From Microcella humidisoli (lineage in GTDB: Bacteria; Actinomycetota; Actinomycetes; Actinomycetales; Microbacteriaceae): a DNA stretch of 64,000 nucleotides. The notes under the pieces were generated by a model that saw only the letters and a program-made list of their open reading frames with translations, searched no databases and was not told the DNA's origin. Made by a program: the position numbers and the translations under genes. The stretch is taken from contig NZ_CP101497.1 in the NCBI RefSeq assembly GCF_024362325.1, positions 1,550,001-1,614,000 of the forward strand, read 5' to 3'. Of the stretch, positions 50,788 to 59,286 are shown piece after piece. The number at the start of each line of letters is the position of its first letter. Within the stretch, counting starts at the first letter, position 1.

Positions 50788-52041
50788 TCAGTAGCGGGCG
50801 AGCACCTCGGCGTCGCGCGCATGCGTGAGGGCGCGGCGTACGGCGTCGAGCGCGCCGACCGGGTCGGTGTCGAGCATGCTGCGGGATGCTCGCAGCTCGT
50901 CGACCGCATCCTCCAGTCGTGCCCGCGCGCCCGCCGAGCCGCCCGAGCCGACGGCGTCGCGCGCGACGAGCACCTGCGCCTCGGCCTGCACGCGCGCCGC
51001 GTGGTACGCCTCGCGCGCGTGCGCAAGGCGCTGCGCCTGCGTGCGCGACGAGGCGAGCGACACCTCGACGGCGTCCATCGCGGCGCGCAGTTGCCCCAGC
51101 CGCTCGATGGGGTCGTCGGCTCCCGCCGGGTCGGCGTCCGCCGCGCGGTCGAGCTGCGCCACGGCCTCGGTGATCGCGACACCCGTGTCGCCGTCGGGTG
51201 CGGCGCCGGCGGCCTCGAGCGCTTCGGTGCGCGCCACGCGTGCGTCGTCGCGCAGTCGGCGCAGAGCGTCGCCTGCATCATCGAGCCGCGCGGCCGCGGC
51301 CGGCACCTGCTCGAGCGCCTCCTCGGCCGAGAACAGCAGCCGCTCGGCCTCGCTGATGGTCGCCATGACGCTGCTCGCGGGGGCCGTGCTGCCCGGGACA
51401 GCATCCGCCGCCAGGCCCTCGGCACGATCGAGCTCGCGGGTGGCGCGCTCGGGCGCGTCGGCGGCGGCGCCGAGCGCGGTGCGGGCGTGCCGGGCGAGGA
51501 GGGCATCCCGTTGCCGCGTCGCCTCGGTCAGTCGGGCGCGCGCCTCCGCGATGCGTGAGCGCAGCCGGTCGAGGCGGTCGGGCGCGGTCGATTCGAGCGA
51601 GCGGCGGTCGCGGAAGGCTGCCGCCTGCTCGCCCAGGCCGCGCTCGATGCGGTCGGCGAGCATGACGATGCGGTCGGCGCGCTCGCGGTTCGCGAGCCCC
51701 GCCTCGGGCTCGGCGTCGATGAGCCGGTGCAGCCGGAAGATCTCGTCGCGGTCGGCGCGGGCCCGACGCACGGCACCGCGGTAATCCTGCGCGGCGCGCT
51801 CGCCGAACTGGGCGATCGCGAACTCGACGTCGGCCTCGCCCTCGCCGATGCGGTCGTCGGCCCGCACGAGGGCCGAGCCGGCGCGGCGGCGGATGTCGTC
51901 GGGGGCCTTCACGAGCCGGCCCGAGCGGCCGCGGCGCCGCGCGACGACGACGATGCCGCCGATGAGCACAGCAGCGACGACGACGAGCACGGTCGTGCCC
52001 GCGGCGACGATCGCCGACACGAGACCGCCCACGAGCTCCAC
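50788..52041 (-). CDS. membrane-anchored coiled-coil protein (TPM-protein C-terminal type, without TPM domain)
   Basis: 417 aa. One N-terminal membrane helix (about 5-33, VSAIVAAGTTVLVVVAAVLI), a basic stop-transfer (ARRRGRSGR), then about 370 residues of Ala/Arg/Glu-rich helices predicted to form coiled coils. LVRADDRIGEGEADVEFAIA and QFGERAAQDYRGAVRRARAD, then EIFRLHRLIDAEPEA, resemble the part that follows the TPM domain in larger actinobacterial membrane proteins; here that catalytic-like domain is absent. It may be a scaffold. Convergent with the response regulator, 3 bp apart. Confidence 0.65.
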   Translation of the reverse strand: MELVGGLVSAIVAAGTTVLVVVAAVLIGGIVVVARRRGRSGRLVKAPDDIRRRAGSALVRADDRIGEGEADVEFAIAQFGERAAQDYRGAVRRARADRDEIFRLHRLIDAEPEAGLANRERADRIVMLADRIERGLGEQAAAFRDRRSLESTAPDRLDRLRSRIAEARARLTEATRQRDALLARHARTALGAAADAPERATRELDRAEGLAADAVPGSTAPASSVMATISEAERLLFSAEEALEQVPAAAARLDDAGDALRRLRDDARVARTEALEAAGAAPDGDTGVAITEAVAQLDRAADADPAGADDPIERLGQLRAAMDAVEVSLASSRTQAQRLAHAREAYHAARVQAEAQVLVARDAVGSGGSAGARARLEDAVDELRASRSMLDTDPVGALDAVRRALTHARDAEVLARY

Positions 52042-52268
52042 GCACCGATTCTAGAGAGCCGCGCACTGCTGCTGGTTCAGGAAGATTGACGCCACCGCGC
52101 GCGACACGCGGCGCACCACGCCCCGAACCGGTCCTGCCCGCCGCGCTTCCTGAACGGCGAACGACGAGCGGCACGAGTCGTGACCGTCCGCCGTCGTGTC
52201 GCGCTCGAAACCGCGGCAGACCGGGCCAAATCCCCAGAACTCCGGCCCGCCAGACATACAGTGGCCGC

Positions 52269-55200
52269 GTGTGGCGCGCCGACCGATACGACGATCATGA
52301 GATCGACGCCGGCGAGGCGAGCGGTGAGAACCCGCTCGATGCCTCGTCGGTGCGGTTCGACGACCCCCGGGTCGTGCCGATGAACGTCGCCGCCCCCATC
52401 TGGGACCGCTGGCGGGTCGAACTCGCGCGCGTCGGCGGGGCGAGCACGCTGCTGCATTTCACCGACGACCCGCGCGGTCGCATCGAGCTCGGCACGAGCC
52501 ACCCGGGCGGGCTCGCACGCTTCATCGCGGGCAGCCCGACCCTGCTCAGCAACCTCGTGCGCGACGACGTCGCCCTGCGGCAGGCGCGCGTCGCGGCCGA
52601 GCGCATCGCCGACCTCGGGGTCGAGCTCGCGAGCGTGCGCGGCATCGACGCCGTCGCCCTCGGCATCGGTCTCGTGGCCTGGCAGCACGACGGCGTCGAT
52701 CACTGCGCCCCGCTGCTGCTGCGCCCCTTGCGCCTGCGGCGTCGGGGTCGGGATGTGGAGCTCACGCTCACCGGACGCGTCGGCGTCAACCCGGCCCTGG
52801 TGCGGGCGCTCGCCGCCCAGTTCTCGCTGCACCTCGACGAAGACGCCTTCGTCGCCCTCGCCCACGACGGCGAGGCCTTCAAGCCCAACCCGCCGCTCGA
52901 TCGCCTGCGCGGGCTCACCGCGCACCTCGAGGGCTTCACGATCAGCCCACGCCTCGTCGTCAGCACGTTCGCCGAGGTCGGCCCCGCGATGGTGGCCGAC
53001 GCCCACGACCTCGCGCACCCCGTGCTCGACGCGCTCGCGGGCAATACGAGCGCGCGCTGGGCGGTGCAGGAGGGCCAGTCGCCGGTGGAGGCGATGCCCG
53101 CCGATCAGCGCCCGCCCGAGACCGACCTGCTGCTGCTCGACGCCGATGCCGAGCAAGAGCAGGTGATCGCGAGCATCGCGGCCGGCAACTCGATCGTGGT
53201 CAAGACCCTGCCCGGCACGGGCGGCACGCAGACGGTGGTCAACGCGCTCGGCGCGCTCGTGGCGCAGAACAAGCGCGTGCTCGTCGTGAGCCCGCGGCGC
53301 GCGACACTGCGCACGATCGCGCAGCGCTTCGTCGACATCGGGCTGCCCGCCACGGCTGTCGCCGCGGCGACGCTGCGACGCGACCTCATCCGGGCGATCG
53401 GCCGCAACGAGAAGGCGCAGCGCCCGCGCGTCGCCGACGTCAATGACGCCCTCGTGCGCCTGCGCACGGTGCTCGTCGACTACCGCGAAGCGCTCGGGCG
53501 CCCCGACGCCGAGCTTGGCATCAGCGTGCTCGACTGCATCGCCGAGCTCAGCCGGCTGCAGCTGCTGCCGACGCCGCCGACGACGCGCGCGCGCCTTAGC
53601 CGTGCGGCCGTCGAGCTGCTCGCCGCCGACCGCAGCGAGGCCGCGGCCGCCATGGTGCATGCCGCGGAGCTCGGCCAGTTCAGCTACGGCCCGGGCGATT
53701 CACCCTGGTACGGCGCGCGCTTCACGACGGGCGACGACGCCGCGCACGCGCAGGAGCGCGCCCGCCGCCTGCACCACGAGCTCGTCCCGCGCCTCGTCGA
53801 GCGCGGTCGTGCCCTCATCGGCGCGACCCCGATGCGCCCCTTCGAGACGATCGCCGAGCTCGGCGTGTACTTGCGCCTGCTCTCTGACCTGCGCGACACG
53901 CTCGACAAGTTCCAGCCAGCCGTGTTCGACCGCTCGCTCAGCGAGCTCATCGCCGCCACGGCCCCGCGTCGCGAGGCGAGCACGATGCCCGCGGCCACCC
54001 GTCGACGACTGAAGGGCCTCGCCAAGGAGTACCTGCGGCCGGGCGTCGCCGTCAGCGACCTGCACGAGGCGCTCGTGCGCATCCAGCAGCAGCGCGTGCT
54101 GTGGCAGCGCTTCGTACCCACGGGGCTCACGCCGACCGTGCCCGTCGGCATCGCCGATGTGGCCGTCGCCTACCAGCAGGTGGAGCAGGATCTCGAGGCG
54201 CTGGATGCTCCGCTCGGCCACCACAGCCGTGACCAGCAGCTCGCCCACCGCCCGCTGGCCGAGCTGCACGCCCTGCTCGAGGGTCTCGCCGCCGAGAGCG
54301 ACGTGCTCGCCAACCTGCAGGAGCGCACCGCCCTGCTCGAGCGGCTCGAGCGCTGGGATGTCGGGCCGCTGCTGAGCGACCTCGCCGCGCGGCACGTGCC
54401 GCAGTCGCAGGTCGCGGCCGAGCTCGAGCTCGCCTGGTGGCGCTCGGCGCTCGACAGCCTGCTGCAGCACGATCGTGCTCTGCTCGGCGCCGAGCCGAGC
54501 GTGCTCGACCGCCTCGAGGCCGACTTCCGGCTCGTCGACGAGGCGCACGCGGCGGGCAGCGCGCAGCTGCTCGCGTGGCAGCTCGCCGAGAACTGGTCCA
54601 TCGGCATCACCGACTGGCCCGACGAGGCCGCGGCGCTCAAGGCCCTGCTCAAGAGCGGCTCGATCACCTCGATGCAGTTGCAGCGCGAGGCCCCGCACTT
54701 GAGCCGCCCGATCGCGCCCGTGTGGCTCGCCTCGCCCTACGACGTGCACGAGATCAGCGACGAGATTCCTTTCGACACCGTGCTGCTGCTCGACGCGGGC
54801 GCCGTCACGGTCGCCGAGGTCGCCGGCTCGGTGCGCCGTGCCCGCCAGGTCGTCGCCGTGGGCGATCCGGTGACTCAGGCTCCCGCGCCGTTCGCGATCG
54901 CGGTCGGCGACCCCGTCGATGACGGCGATGTGGATGCCCGGCACGCCGCATCCGCCCTCTTCCAGTTGAGCGAGCTGCTGCCCGCGCTCTCCCTCACGCG
55001 CTCGTACCGCGCCGGCGGTGAAGACCTCGCCGAGCTCGTGAACCGGAGGTTCTACGCCGGCCGCATCGAGTCGCTGCCGTGGGCCGGGTCGTTCCTCGGG
55101 CATCCCTCGATCGCGGTCGACTACCTCGACGACGGTCACGGCATGCCCGACGACGACACGGGCGCGATCGAGAGCGTCGACGTCGAAGTACGCCGCACCG

Positions 55201-56027
55201 TCGACCTCGTGATCGAGCACGCCACCGCGCGGCCGAACGAGTCGCTCATGGTCGTCACGGCGAGCGCCAAGCACGCCGCGCGCGTGCACACCGCGGTGCT
55301 CGAGGCGCTCACGCACCGGCCCGATCTGCACGACGTGCTGCTCGGCGACCGCCCCGAGCCCTTCGCGGTGCTCACGATCGAGCAGTCGGTGGCGCAGTCG
55401 CGCGACCGCGTCATCTTCTCGATCGGCTTCGGCCGCACCCCGCACGGCCGCGTGCTGAGCGAGTTCGGCTCGCTCGGGCGCGCGGGCGGCGACCGTCTGC
55501 TCGCCGTCGCGATGACGCGGGCGCGGCGCTACGTGCGCATCGTCAGCTGCATCCGCCCGAGCGATCTCGACGACGACCGGCTCTCGCACGGCGCCCGCGC
55601 GCTCGCCGACCTGTTCGCCGACATCGAGGCGCGCCGCACCGCGGTCGAGCTGCCCGACGACAGCGACCCTATGCTCATCGACCTGGCTCGTCGCCTCGAG
55701 GCCCGCGGCATGACCGTGGCGCTCGGGCACCGCGGCAAGCTGCCGCTCGTGGCGAGCCGCGGCGGCTACTGCGTCGCGATCGAGACGGATGCGGCGCTCG
55801 GGCACCTCAGCCTGCGCGAGTCGCTGCGCCTGCGGCCCGACCTGCTGCGCCGCCTCGGCTGGCACTATGCACGCGTGCACGTGTTCGAGCTGTTCAGCGA
55901 CCCCGAAGCGGTGGCTGACCGCGTTGTCGCCCTCGCGGGCGGTGCGCCCTCAGCGCCCGCCGGCACGGGTCCGGTGCTGGGCCGCGGCTCCGATCACCCC
56001 ACCGACGAGCTCGCCATCACCCGCTGA
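52269..56027 (+). CDS. giant SF1-helicase/REase-like protein with degenerate catalytic motifs
   Basis: 1252 aa from a GTG at 52269 (no ribosome binding site; possibly leaderless). The frame extends 61 codons upstream, but that part looks non-coding. The middle holds an SF1 helicase fold: P-loop-like KTLPGTGGTQT (312-322), where the Walker lysine is Gly319; motif II LLLDAGAV (Asp842, the Glu replaced by Ala843); VVAVGDPVTQAP as motif III; SLTRSYRAGGEDLAELVNRR and LLAVAMTRARRYVRIVS as motifs IV-VI. The C-terminus (about 1150-1235) resembles the MTES_1575-type endonuclease fold, with IETD but no clear upstream Asp. Probably an ATPase-dead, nuclease-poor paralogue of helicase-nuclease defence or repair proteins. 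Function unknown. Confidence 0.75.
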   Translation: MWRADRYDDHEIDAGEASGENPLDASSVRFDDPRVVPMNVAAPIWDRWRVELARVGGASTLLHFTDDPRGRIELGTSHPGGLARFIAGSPTLLSNLVRDDVALRQARVAAERIADLGVELASVRGIDAVALGIGLVAWQHDGVDHCAPLLLRPLRLRRRGRDVELTLTGRVGVNPALVRALAAQFSLHLDEDAFVALAHDGEAFKPNPPLDRLRGLTAHLEGFTISPRLVVSTFAEVGPAMVADAHDLAHPVLDALAGNTSARWAVQEGQSPVEAMPADQRPPETDLLLLDADAEQEQVIASIAAGNSIVVKTLPGTGGTQTVVNALGALVAQNKRVLVVSPRRATLRTIAQRFVDIGLPATAVAAATLRRDLIRAIGRNEKAQRPRVADVNDALVRLRTVLVDYREALGRPDAELGISVLDCIAELSRLQLLPTPPTTRARLSRAAVELLAADRSEAAAAMVHAAELGQFSYGPGDSPWYGARFTTGDDAAHAQERARRLHHELVPRLVERGRALIGATPMRPFETIAELGVYLRLLSDLRDTLDKFQPAVFDRSLSELIAATAPRREASTMPAATRRRLKGLAKEYLRPGVAVSDLHEALVRIQQQRVLWQRFVPTGLTPTVPVGIADVAVAYQQVEQDLEALDAPLGHHSRDQQLAHRPLAELHALLEGLAAESDVLANLQERTALLERLERWDVGPLLSDLAARHVPQSQVAAELELAWWRSALDSLLQHDRALLGAEPSVLDRLEADFRLVDEAHAAGSAQLLAWQLAENWSIGITDWPDEAAALKALLKSGSITSMQLQREAPHLSRPIAPVWLASPYDVHEISDEIPFDTVLLLDAGAVTVAEVAGSVRRARQVVAVGDPVTQAPAPFAIAVGDPVDDGDVDARHAASALFQLSELLPALSLTRSYRAGGEDLAELVNRRFYAGRIESLPWAGSFLGHPSIAVDYLDDGHGMPDDDTGAIESVDVEVRRTVDLVIEHATARPNESLMVVTASAKHAARVHTAVLEALTHRPDLHDVLLGDRPEPFAVLTIEQSVAQSRDRVIFSIGFGRTPHGRVLSEFGSLGRAGGDRLLAVAMTRARRYVRIVSCIRPSDLDDDRLSHGARALADLFADIEARRTAVELPDDSDPMLIDLARRLEARGMTVALGHRGKLPLVASRGGYCVAIETDAALGHLSLRESLRLRPDLLRRLGWHYARVHVFELFSDPEAVADRVVALAGGAPSAPAGTGPVLGRGSDHPTDELAITR

Positions 56028-56058
56028 CCCCGCCGCGCGCTCGCGTACCCTGGAGGGC

Positions 56059-56229
56059 ATGAACGAGGTGGATGCGGGGCGCGCCCCGAGCGGCCGCGCC
56101 CGCGGGGCGCGCCGGGCCACGACGCCTCCACCGCCCGGGTCGGATCCCGCTCCGAGCCCCGAACCCGCACGGCATCGGCTCGACGAGAACGACGAGCGCC
56201 TCACGGCCGAGAAGCCGCCGCACTACTGA
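56059..56229 (+). CDS. small conserved actinobacterial protein (LDEND motif)
   Basis: 56 aa; GGAGGG lies just before the ATG at 56059. A disordered Arg/Pro-rich N-terminus is followed by RHRLDENDERLTAEKPPHY at the end. Small proteins ending in a LDENDxRL..E.PPHY element are common in Micrococcales; no function is known. A 17-bp tandem duplication (56216-56249) starts inside the last codons and includes the stop. Confidence 0.6.
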   Translation: MNEVDAGRAPSGRARGARRATTPPPPGSDPAPSPEPARHRLDENDERLTAEKPPHY

Positions 56230-56249
56230 CGTCGCCGCACTACTGACGT
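56216..56249. repeat. 17-bp tandem duplication across a stop codon
   Basis: CGCCGCACTACTGACGT occurs twice in direct contact (56216-56232 and 56233-56249). The first copy contains the TGA of the 56-aa gene. It looks like a recent slippage duplication. Confidence 0.85.
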
Positions 56250-56250
56250 C

Positions 56251-56266
56251 GCCGCCCGCGGGCGGC
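56251..56266. terminator. G/C palindrome between convergent genes
   Basis: GCCGCCCGCGGGCGGC is a perfect 16-base palindrome (6-bp stem with a 4-base loop, or 8-bp stem) between the 56-aa gene and mscL, 15 bases from the latter's stop. Likely bidirectional terminator. Confidence 0.55.
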
Positions 56267-56280
56267 AACGTTGCGCGGCT

Positions 56281-56712
56281 CTACGCCGCGGGCGGTGCTG
56301 CGTCGCGCTTCGCGAGCAGGTCGCGAATCTCGGCGAGCAGCTCGAGCTCGGTCGGCGGCGCCGCTTCGTCGGCGGGCTGACCGGCCAGGCGGCGCTGCTC
56401 GGCACGGCGCCGCAGGTGGTTCACGGGCGCGACGAGCGCGAAGTAGACGACCGCGGCGACGATGAGGAAGTTGAGAACCGCGCCGATGACCGCGCCGAAG
56501 TAGAGCACGGCCTCGTCGCCCGAGACCGTCGGAATGACGACCGGCAGGGCCTTCTCGAGCGTGGCGGCGTTGAAGAGCGCCCCGATTGCGGGGTTGATGA
56601 CGGCCGTGACGATGGCATTCACGACTCCGGTGAAGGCCGCCCCGATGACGACGGCGACGGCGAGGTCGATGACGTTGCCGCGCAGGATGAATTCACGAAA
56701 ACCTTTGAGCAT
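56281..56712 (-). CDS. mscL: large-conductance mechanosensitive channel
   Basis: 143 aa. MLKGFREFILRGNVIDLAVA and VVIGAAFTGVVNAIVTAVIN are the amphipathic N-helix and first membrane helix of MscL; the second membrane helix (about 70-95) is followed by a cytoplasmic helix (ELELLAEIRDLLAKRD). Forms a homopentameric emergency release channel against hypo-osmotic shock. Length is normal for actinobacteria. Adjacent to FmdB, as in many Micrococcales. Confidence 0.95.
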   Translation of the reverse strand: MLKGFREFILRGNVIDLAVAVVIGAAFTGVVNAIVTAVINPAIGALFNAATLEKALPVVIPTVSGDEAVLYFGAVIGAVLNFLIVAAVVYFALVAPVNHLRRRAEQRRLAGQPADEAAPPTELELLAEIRDLLAKRDAAPPAA

Positions 56713-56738
56713 GCCCCGATGCTAGCGACCGAACGCGT

Positions 56739-57005
56739 CTAGCTGGCGGCGGGAGTGGCCGCGGGGGCCGGGGTGCTCGCGGGGGCAGCAGACCCCGACG
56801 ATGACCCCGAGTCGGTCGAGCTCGTCGTGGAGCGGCTGTCGGTGCGGTAGAACCCCGAGCCGTTGAAGGTCACGCCGACCGCCGAGAACACCTTGCGCAG
56901 CCGACCCTGGCAGGTCGGGCACTCGGTGAGCGAGTCGTCGGTGAAGGCCTGCTGAATGTCGAACGCGGTCGAGCACTCCGTGCAGCGGTACGAGTACGTG
57001 GGCAT
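56739..57005 (-). CDS. FmdB-family zinc ribbon protein
   Basis: 88 aa; GGAGGT precedes the ATG at 57003-57005. The N-terminal zinc ribbon has MPTYSYRCTECSTAFDIQQA (CxxC) and TECPTCQGRLRKVFSAVGV (CxxC), then FNGSGFYRTDS. The C-terminal half is a low-complexity Ser/Pro/Ala tail. FmdB proteins are small predicted regulators of unknown mechanism. Located between 5-formyl-THF cyclo-ligase and mscL, a common order. Confidence 0.9.
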   Translation of the reverse strand: MPTYSYRCTECSTAFDIQQAFTDDSLTECPTCQGRLRKVFSAVGVTFNGSGFYRTDSRSTTSSTDSGSSSGSAAPASTPAPAATPAAS

Positions 57006-57059
57006 GAAAGACCTCCACCCTCCAGGATACGGCGGGCCGAGCATCCCCCCGAACCGCGG

Positions 57060-57656
57060 TCAGGCGGTGAAGCGCGTGATGCCGCTCGGGGTCACTGCGC
57101 CGTCAACCCCCTGGTCGTGGCGTTCGCGCGGCAGCTCGTCGACGAGCTCGCCGTCGAACACGATTGCGAACACGGGCGGGCGGCGGTCCATCGAGCCGAG
57201 CGTCTTGTCGAAGTAGCCGCGCCCCCAGCCCATGCGCATGCCCGATCGGTCGACCGCGGCGGCGGGAACGAGGATGAGCCCGACGTCGTTGACGGCGATC
57301 GGCCCGAGCAGCTCGGTCGTCGGCACGGGCATGCCGATCACGTCGAGCCGCTCGTCGGCGGCGTCGTACGGCGCCCAGTCGAGCAGCCCGTCGTCGCGCG
57401 AGACGGGCAGCAGCACGCGGATGCCCTGCGCGCACGCCCAGGCGAGGAACGGGCGCGTCTCGGGCTCGTCGGGCGTCGCGAGGTAGCAGGCGAGCGAGCG
57501 CGGCCCGAGCGTCGACGTGAGGGCGATGAGCTGGGTCGTGAGCGCCTCGGTCGCCGCCTCGCGCTCGTGCTGCGGCCGGATGCGCCGCCGACCGCGCAGT
57601 TCGGCGCGCAGGGCGCGCTTGGTCGCGATCGCGTCGCCGTCGGGCTCGGAGGGCAT
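57060..57656 (-). CDS. 5-formyltetrahydrofolate cyclo-ligase
   Basis: 198 aa. Converts 5-formyl-THF to 5,10-methenyl-THF with ATP. Family marks: KRALRAELRGRRR (basic N-terminal ATP-binding helix), SLACYLATPDEPETRPFLAW, LILVPAAAVDRSGMRMGWGR and GYFDKTLGSM, the last being the conserved G.R.G.G.G(Y/F)YD-type signature. Cytoplasmic, normal length. Divergent from galU. Confidence 0.93.
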   Translation of the reverse strand: MPSEPDGDAIATKRALRAELRGRRRIRPQHEREAATEALTTQLIALTSTLGPRSLACYLATPDEPETRPFLAWACAQGIRVLLPVSRDDGLLDWAPYDAADERLDVIGMPVPTTELLGPIAVNDVGLILVPAAAVDRSGMRMGWGRGYFDKTLGSMDRRPPVFAIVFDGELVDELPRERHDQGVDGAVTPSGITRFTA

Positions 57657-57719
57657 ACCGCCATGCTACGGCTGTGGCAAGCCCGGGGCTCGAAACGGCC
57701 TCCCCGATACGCTGAGCCC

Positions 57720-58610
57720 ATGACCCCGCGCATCAGCAAGGCCGTGATCCCCGCTGCGGGACTCGGCACCCGGTTCCTGCCCGCCACGAAGGCGATGCCG
57801 AAAGAGATGCTGCCGGTGGTCGACAAGCCCGCCATCCAGTACGTCGTCGAAGAGGCGGTCGGCGCGGGCCTCACCGACGTGCTCATGATCACGGGGCGCA
57901 ACAAGAATGCGCTCGAGAACCACTTCGACCGCGTCGGCGAGCTCGAGGCGACGCTCGAGGCTAAGGGCGACACCGAGAAGCTCGCCAAGGTCGAGTACTC
58001 CACGGGCCTCGCCGACATGCACTACGTGCGGCAGGGCGATCCGCTCGGCCTCGGCCACGCCGTGCTGCGCGCCCACATGCATGTGGGGCGTCAGGCCTTC
58101 GCGGTGCTGCTCGGCGACGACATCATCGACCCGCGCGATCCGCTGCTCGAGCGCATGATCGACGTGCACGAGTCGCACAACACGAGCGTCATCGCCCTGC
58201 TCGAGGTCGATCCCGCGCAAGCGCACCTCTACGGCGTCGCCACGATCGAGCCGACCGACGACCCCGACGTCGTGAAGGTCGTCGACCTGGTCGAGAAGCC
58301 CGCGCCCGGCACGGCGCCCTCGAACTACGCCGTGATCGGCCGGTACGTGCTGCGGCCCGAGATCTTCGACATCCTCGAGCACACGGCGCCGGGCAAGGGC
58401 GGCGAGATCCAATTGACGGATGCCCTGCTCGAGCTCGCCCAGCAGCCCGAGAACGGCGGCGTCTACGGCGTCGTGTTCCGCGGCCGCCGGTACGACACGG
58501 GTGATCGCCTCGACTACATCAAGGCGATCGTGCAGCTCGCTGTCGACCGCGACGACCTCGGGCCCGAGCTGCGCCCCTGGCTGAAGGAATTCGCCGCGCG
58601 CTTAGACTGA
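57720..58610 (+). CDS. galU: UTP-glucose-1-phosphate uridylyltransferase
   Basis: 296 aa, ATG at 57720-57722. Nucleotidyltransferase signature KAVIPAAGLGTRFLPATKAM and PKEMLPVVDKPAIQYVVEEA at the N-terminus; the metal Asp in LLGDDIIDP; VEKPAPGTAPSNYAVIGRYV and GKGGEIQLTDAL in the sugar-binding part. Makes UDP-glucose for cell-envelope polymers and glycolipids. Followed at 3 bp by an acetyltransferase gene. Confidence 0.95.
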   Translation: MTPRISKAVIPAAGLGTRFLPATKAMPKEMLPVVDKPAIQYVVEEAVGAGLTDVLMITGRNKNALENHFDRVGELEATLEAKGDTEKLAKVEYSTGLADMHYVRQGDPLGLGHAVLRAHMHVGRQAFAVLLGDDIIDPRDPLLERMIDVHESHNTSVIALLEVDPAQAHLYGVATIEPTDDPDVVKVVDLVEKPAPGTAPSNYAVIGRYVLRPEIFDILEHTAPGKGGEIQLTDALLELAQQPENGGVYGVVFRGRRYDTGDRLDYIKAIVQLAVDRDDLGPELRPWLKEFAARLD

Positions 58611-58613
58611 GGC

Positions 58614-59276
58614 GTGGCATCGATCATCCCCACGCTGCGCGATGGCGCGACGGTGCTGCGTCCCATCCGGGTGCGCGACGCGCGCGCGCTCGAGTCGGAG
58701 CTGATTGAGAGCCGCAGCTGGCTGCGGCCGTGGGAGGCGACCAGCCCGTCGGCGCCCCTGCACTGGGATACGCGGGGGAGCATCCGCAGCCTGTTGAGCG
58801 CCGCGCGCGCGGGAACCGGCCTGCCGTTCATCATCGAGACGGACGGTCGACTCGCGGGCCAGCTCAACGTGAGCGGCATGACCTACGGCTCGCTCGCCTC
58901 GGCGACGATCGGCTACTGGGTGGGGGCGGGGTTCGCCGGGCGCGGGCTCACGCCCACGGCTGTCGCGCTCGCCACCGACCACGTGTTCTTCACCGTCGGA
59001 CTTCACCGAATGGAGATCTGCATCCGTCCCGAGAACGCGCCCAGCCTGCGGGTCGTCGAGAAGCTCGGGTTCCGGTACGAGGGGCTTCGGCGGCGCTACA
59101 TCCACATCAACGGCGACTGGCGCGACCACTTCTGCTTCGCGCTCACGGTCGAAGAGGTGCCGCAGGGCGTGCTGCAGCGCTGGAAGGCGGGGCGGGTTCC
59201 CCCGGGTGCGGCGAGCATCCCTGAGCTGGATGTCATCGCCGCACGCCGGGGCATCAGCCTGCCGCCCGTGCGGTGA
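58614..59276 (+). CDS. GNAT acetyltransferase (RimJ/RimL type)
   Basis: 220 aa from a GTG 3 bases after galU. TVLRPIRVRDARALESELIE opens the domain; WVGAGFAGRGLTPTAVALAT is the acetyl-CoA loop, and HRMEICIRPENAPSLRVVEK followed by LGFRYEGLRRRYIHINGDWR DH is the usual C-terminal half of RimJ-type protein N-acetyltransferases. Target unknown; ribosomal protein acetylation is the family precedent. Cotranscribed with galU. Confidence 0.9.
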   Translation: MASIIPTLRDGATVLRPIRVRDARALESELIESRSWLRPWEATSPSAPLHWDTRGSIRSLLSAARAGTGLPFIIETDGRLAGQLNVSGMTYGSLASATIGYWVGAGFAGRGLTPTAVALATDHVFFTVGLHRMEICIRPENAPSLRVVEKLGFRYEGLRRRYIHINGDWRDHFCFALTVEEVPQGVLQRWKAGRVPPGAASIPELDVIAARRGISLPPVR

Positions 59277-59286
59277 TCGGCGGACC

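Noticed and set aside
52086..52268. Upstream extension of the 1252-aa protein
   Set aside because: Composition is Arg/Pro-rich and non-coding in character; the GTG at 52269 begins the conserved-looking sequence.
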